This document shows positions 61,240-64,000 of a DNA stretch of 64,000 nucleotides, one piece after another (positions within the stretch are counted from its first letter, which is position 1; the number at the start of each line of letters is the position of its first letter). Position numbers and translations under genes: made by a program. This DNA comes from Dimorphilus gyrociliatus (lineage: Eukaryota > Annelida > Polychaeta > Dinophilidae): NCBI GenBank assembly GCA_904063045.1, contig CAJFCJ010000027.1, forward strand, positions 126,501 to 190,500. The letters are read 5' to 3'. The notes under the pieces are model-generated. The model ran no database searches. It was not told the origin of the DNA and saw only the letters and a list, made by a program, of their open reading frames with translations.

Positions 61240-64000
61240 CTGTATATATACTGTATATACAATATATTGTGTACATTAACTACACTATATATGTAAAAGT
61301 TAGGTTAAAGTTAATTCAGCATAATTGAATATTAGAGTGGATAGAGAAGAAAGAAATTAGATTCGCCTTCATCCACAGTTTATCAAATATTGCCTAAGTG
61401 TTTTGTATTTGTTTACGTGATCGAGACTCGTCAATTATCTCAAGAAGTGTGACGTGATAATATATGACTGGGTAGTTTTTGTGCCTTTAAAGTAAAATAG
61501 TTAAATATACAGTATACATATCTACGATATACTGTGTACAGTATATGCTAATATAAAAAATCATTTACCCTCTACAGTATATCCTATCGTCATACTGTAC
61601 TGCAAAAGTATTAAATATCTTATAGATGTTCTATTAGTGGAATAAGAAGACTGACCAGTACATTGGGAGAGGGTTTTCTATATTTATACAAGTATGTATA
61701 AAAAAAAGGGTATACCGTAAACTGCATTCTGTATATTATACATTAAATACATTAAATACATACGTATGTGTTGTATATTGAGTGTTTGGAAAAATACAAT
61801 CGTTTATACATAACGTATGAGTGTTTATTTGTTGAATGGATGCTTGTGCAAATAAATAAAGGAAGGATGAATAACAAGACGTTCGCCTAAGCAATATAAA
61901 GGATACATAGATGAGATTATAATGATTATTATTAATTATAAATCAAATTAATGATTAAATCTATAATACGATACGATTAAATAAAGAAACTTAAAAGTGT
62001 TGAATAGAATTAGCATGCAAGAAATGAAATAGACGGCATAAAATAGACGAGTAAAGCTAGAAAAAAAATTTTCTTGCCGCTTCAAAGTGACAAAAGCCTA
62101 TTGTAAAGTTAGACAAAAGCTTTAAAGCACATTTACTCATTGGCGCACTGATGCAAGAAGGCGACGGGAGTGTGCGCCGCAATACTGCAATACAGCGGCA
62201 GACAATAGCGGCGCATTGTATAAACACGTGTATATTGTATGCGAGAATAATAGCTAAATACACTTTGCGCCTTTACCTAGCTACAATAGGTTGAGTATAG
62301 CGTATCACAATGGGCCCTGTTTGTCTCATGTTGAATGCATAAATACATTATGTATAGTTTATCAAGGGAAAGGGGCCGTTAGAAACAGGTGCGAAAATGA
62401 TATGACAATGGAGGTAGGCTGCACAGCGCATTAGCGATCAGATCCATTCGAACAATGAAACTAAATGGACTCATTTTACTTGTATTGTTTGCAAGAGACA
62501 ATTCGAGGCTTGGAGTAGATCAGAAGTGAAAAGTTGTCGACTCTGTTCAGCTTAGTGGTTCTTAATAAATTTTTTCTGCTAGTTTTTATCTTTTTTATCA
62601 AAGAAAACAACAAAAACAACATTGTAGAATGGAAGAAAAAAAAGACAAGTTTGTCAATTATAAAGTTAATGTTTTTATTTGATTAAAATGTCATACAGTT
62701 ATATTCAATAATGGCTTTTAGATGAACGGTTCATGAAAAGCTGTTTATACGTTGTTCTGTATTAATATAATTATATAACGCATATAAATTATTGTATAGC
62801 AATACTTACAGTGTAATATGAATTTTTCGTAAAAACACCAAAAATTTCGTGTAAATTGTAATATGTGTATAGTAACACTCTCATTTAGTTGAAAGTGTCT
62901 TCTAAATAAAGGTAATGTATACACTGTATACTGTATACTATTTACTTGTTTATACAAATATAATCGTGTAAAGTTCTGTGCACAAGGTGTGATTTGTTAG
63001 TGTAATTGGTATTGAAAAGCAACACAGAGAGGAGAATAAAGAGTAGCAAGGTTAATTGGGCTTTATCGATTGCTTTACGATTGGAACAAGGTGAAAAGAA
63101 AGAGGAGGAGTGCGTATAGACGGGAAGAGTGAAGAAAAGAGATTAAATAGACAAGAGAGAGAAAAGAAGAATAAGACTAAGAATAAGAGGTAAAAGGCTG
63201 GATGGAAAAGCGAAGGAGAAAGAAAGAGAGAGAGCGAGAGAGGAGGAGAGAAGCAGGAAAGAGTAATAAAAACATATTGTTACAATAAGAAAGAAAACAG
63301 TTGATTTTGATTTTTATAGAGTAGTTTAACTGAAGCAAATAAAAGAAAGTTTCTTACAGATTAAGCTGAATACCCACTGTTCAAATTTAAATATACATAT
63401 GTATATACTGTAAACTGTAGATAGATAAACTAGCATGTTTACAATAACAAGAATAATAAAAACTCGTAACGCATTTACCGACGGATGTATAATTTATATA
63501 CCTTTGTTCGTTTGTCTACAATTACGTATACTTGACGGCTATTAACGTAATCACAAATTGTTTCTACAAATATCTCGAAAGCAAATCAACAAGCGAGATT
63601 AAAAGTGAAAAGGGCGCCAAGGTGAGCGTCTAACGAAGCGTGACGCCGTTCCAATTAGAAGTGTAAAAGTTATTGAGGCGTCACATCGGCCGTCTTTGTA
63701 GACTCGTTAGTCCATTGTCGAACTCGTGCCACGATCAAAGACCGCTTGCCGAAAGAAAGTTGGCGGAGTTTCCTACTGCAAAAATTTTCACCAAAAGTCG
63801 ACTTCTATGTTGCAGATATTGTTTATACATGGCATTGTGTGGTGTATATGGTGCGAATGAATGAACTATACATACGTCAGATTTCTTTTTTTGTGTTCTA
63901 TATCTACTTGCGAACACGTATTTGTTTACTTTTATATGTAGAATATATTTATTAATTTATACGTTAAATACTCCTTTACATGAGGTTAATGTGAAATTAT
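58651..64000. other. Upstream region of SoxB2, no supported gene
   Basis: AT-rich DNA with (TA)n at 59865-59891 and 61213-61240 and many TATACAGTATA-type motifs (61237, 61508, 62926). CpG-containing islands stand out at 60060-60335, 62130-62265 and 63605-63830. Sox-type ACAATGG sites occur at 62307-62313 and 62405-62411, and AACAATG at 62453-62459. A CRE-like TGACGTCA lies near 61088. No spliceable coding frames were recognised on either strand. Confidence 0.4.
60060..60335. promoter_or_regulatory. CpG-containing island upstream of SoxB2
   Basis: About 275 bp of complex, G+C-richer sequence 1.5 kb upstream of SoxB2, open in several frames but lacking any domain or splice pattern. It includes a TGACGTC core near 60095 and ACAATG near 60156. 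Candidate enhancer or distal promoter; not verified. Confidence 0.3.

Overview
The window reads as nuclear DNA of a small-genome invertebrate animal, most likely a protostome and possibly a spiralian such as an annelid. It is AT-rich, its genes have spliceosomal introns that are mostly 60-150 bp, coding genes sit close together on both strands in the first 25 kb, and non-coding DNA is full of (GA)n, (TA)n and other microsatellites. The recognisable families (SoxB, TRIM-NHL, UNC-93, GH35, SDR, immunoglobulin superfamily, C2) are animal families. The species is inferred, not proven. I rebuilt the gene models by hand from splice sites, reading frame and intron phase.

Layout. 1-9.6 kb: first exon of a secreted or membrane Ig-domain protein (minus, 603-809), then mostly non-coding sequence with a tRNA-like relic near 3.1 kb. 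9.6-11.8 kb: two tail-to-tail genes (plus 9647-10134, minus 10680-11791) for single-pass membrane proteins that look like diverged paralogues; the second carries a homogenised Ser/Thr-rich 60-bp repeat. 12.4-14.5 kb: intronless, membrane-anchored GH35 beta-galactosidase-like gene (plus) that has lost both catalytic glutamates, head-to-head with the repeat protein. 15.2-16.6 kb: eight-exon short-chain dehydrogenase of the DHRS11 type (minus), with Trp in place of the catalytic Tyr. 18.2-21.0 kb: seven-exon RING/B-box/coiled-coil/NHL gene (minus). 21.6-21.9 kb: a probable exon with a degenerate C2 domain (minus). 24.4-40.1 kb: UNC-93 family membrane protein (plus) in five exons, two of whose introns are 4.4 and 8.3 kb. 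40.1-57.9 kb: about 18 kb with no supported gene. 57.9-58.5 kb: intronless SoxB2-like (Sox14/21) HMG gene (minus). 58.6-64 kb: its upstream region, without a supported gene.

The genes do not form an operon or a pathway. The contrast is between a compact housekeeping-style block (9.6-21 kb) and two roomy loci, UNC-93 and SoxB2, whose introns and flanks hold islands of higher GC with CRE, E-box, POU-like and Sox-like motifs. Those islands are plausible cis-regulatory DNA, which is inference. The most notable protein-level observations are two adjacent enzyme-family genes with substituted catalytic residues, and the paralogous tail-to-tail membrane-protein pair.
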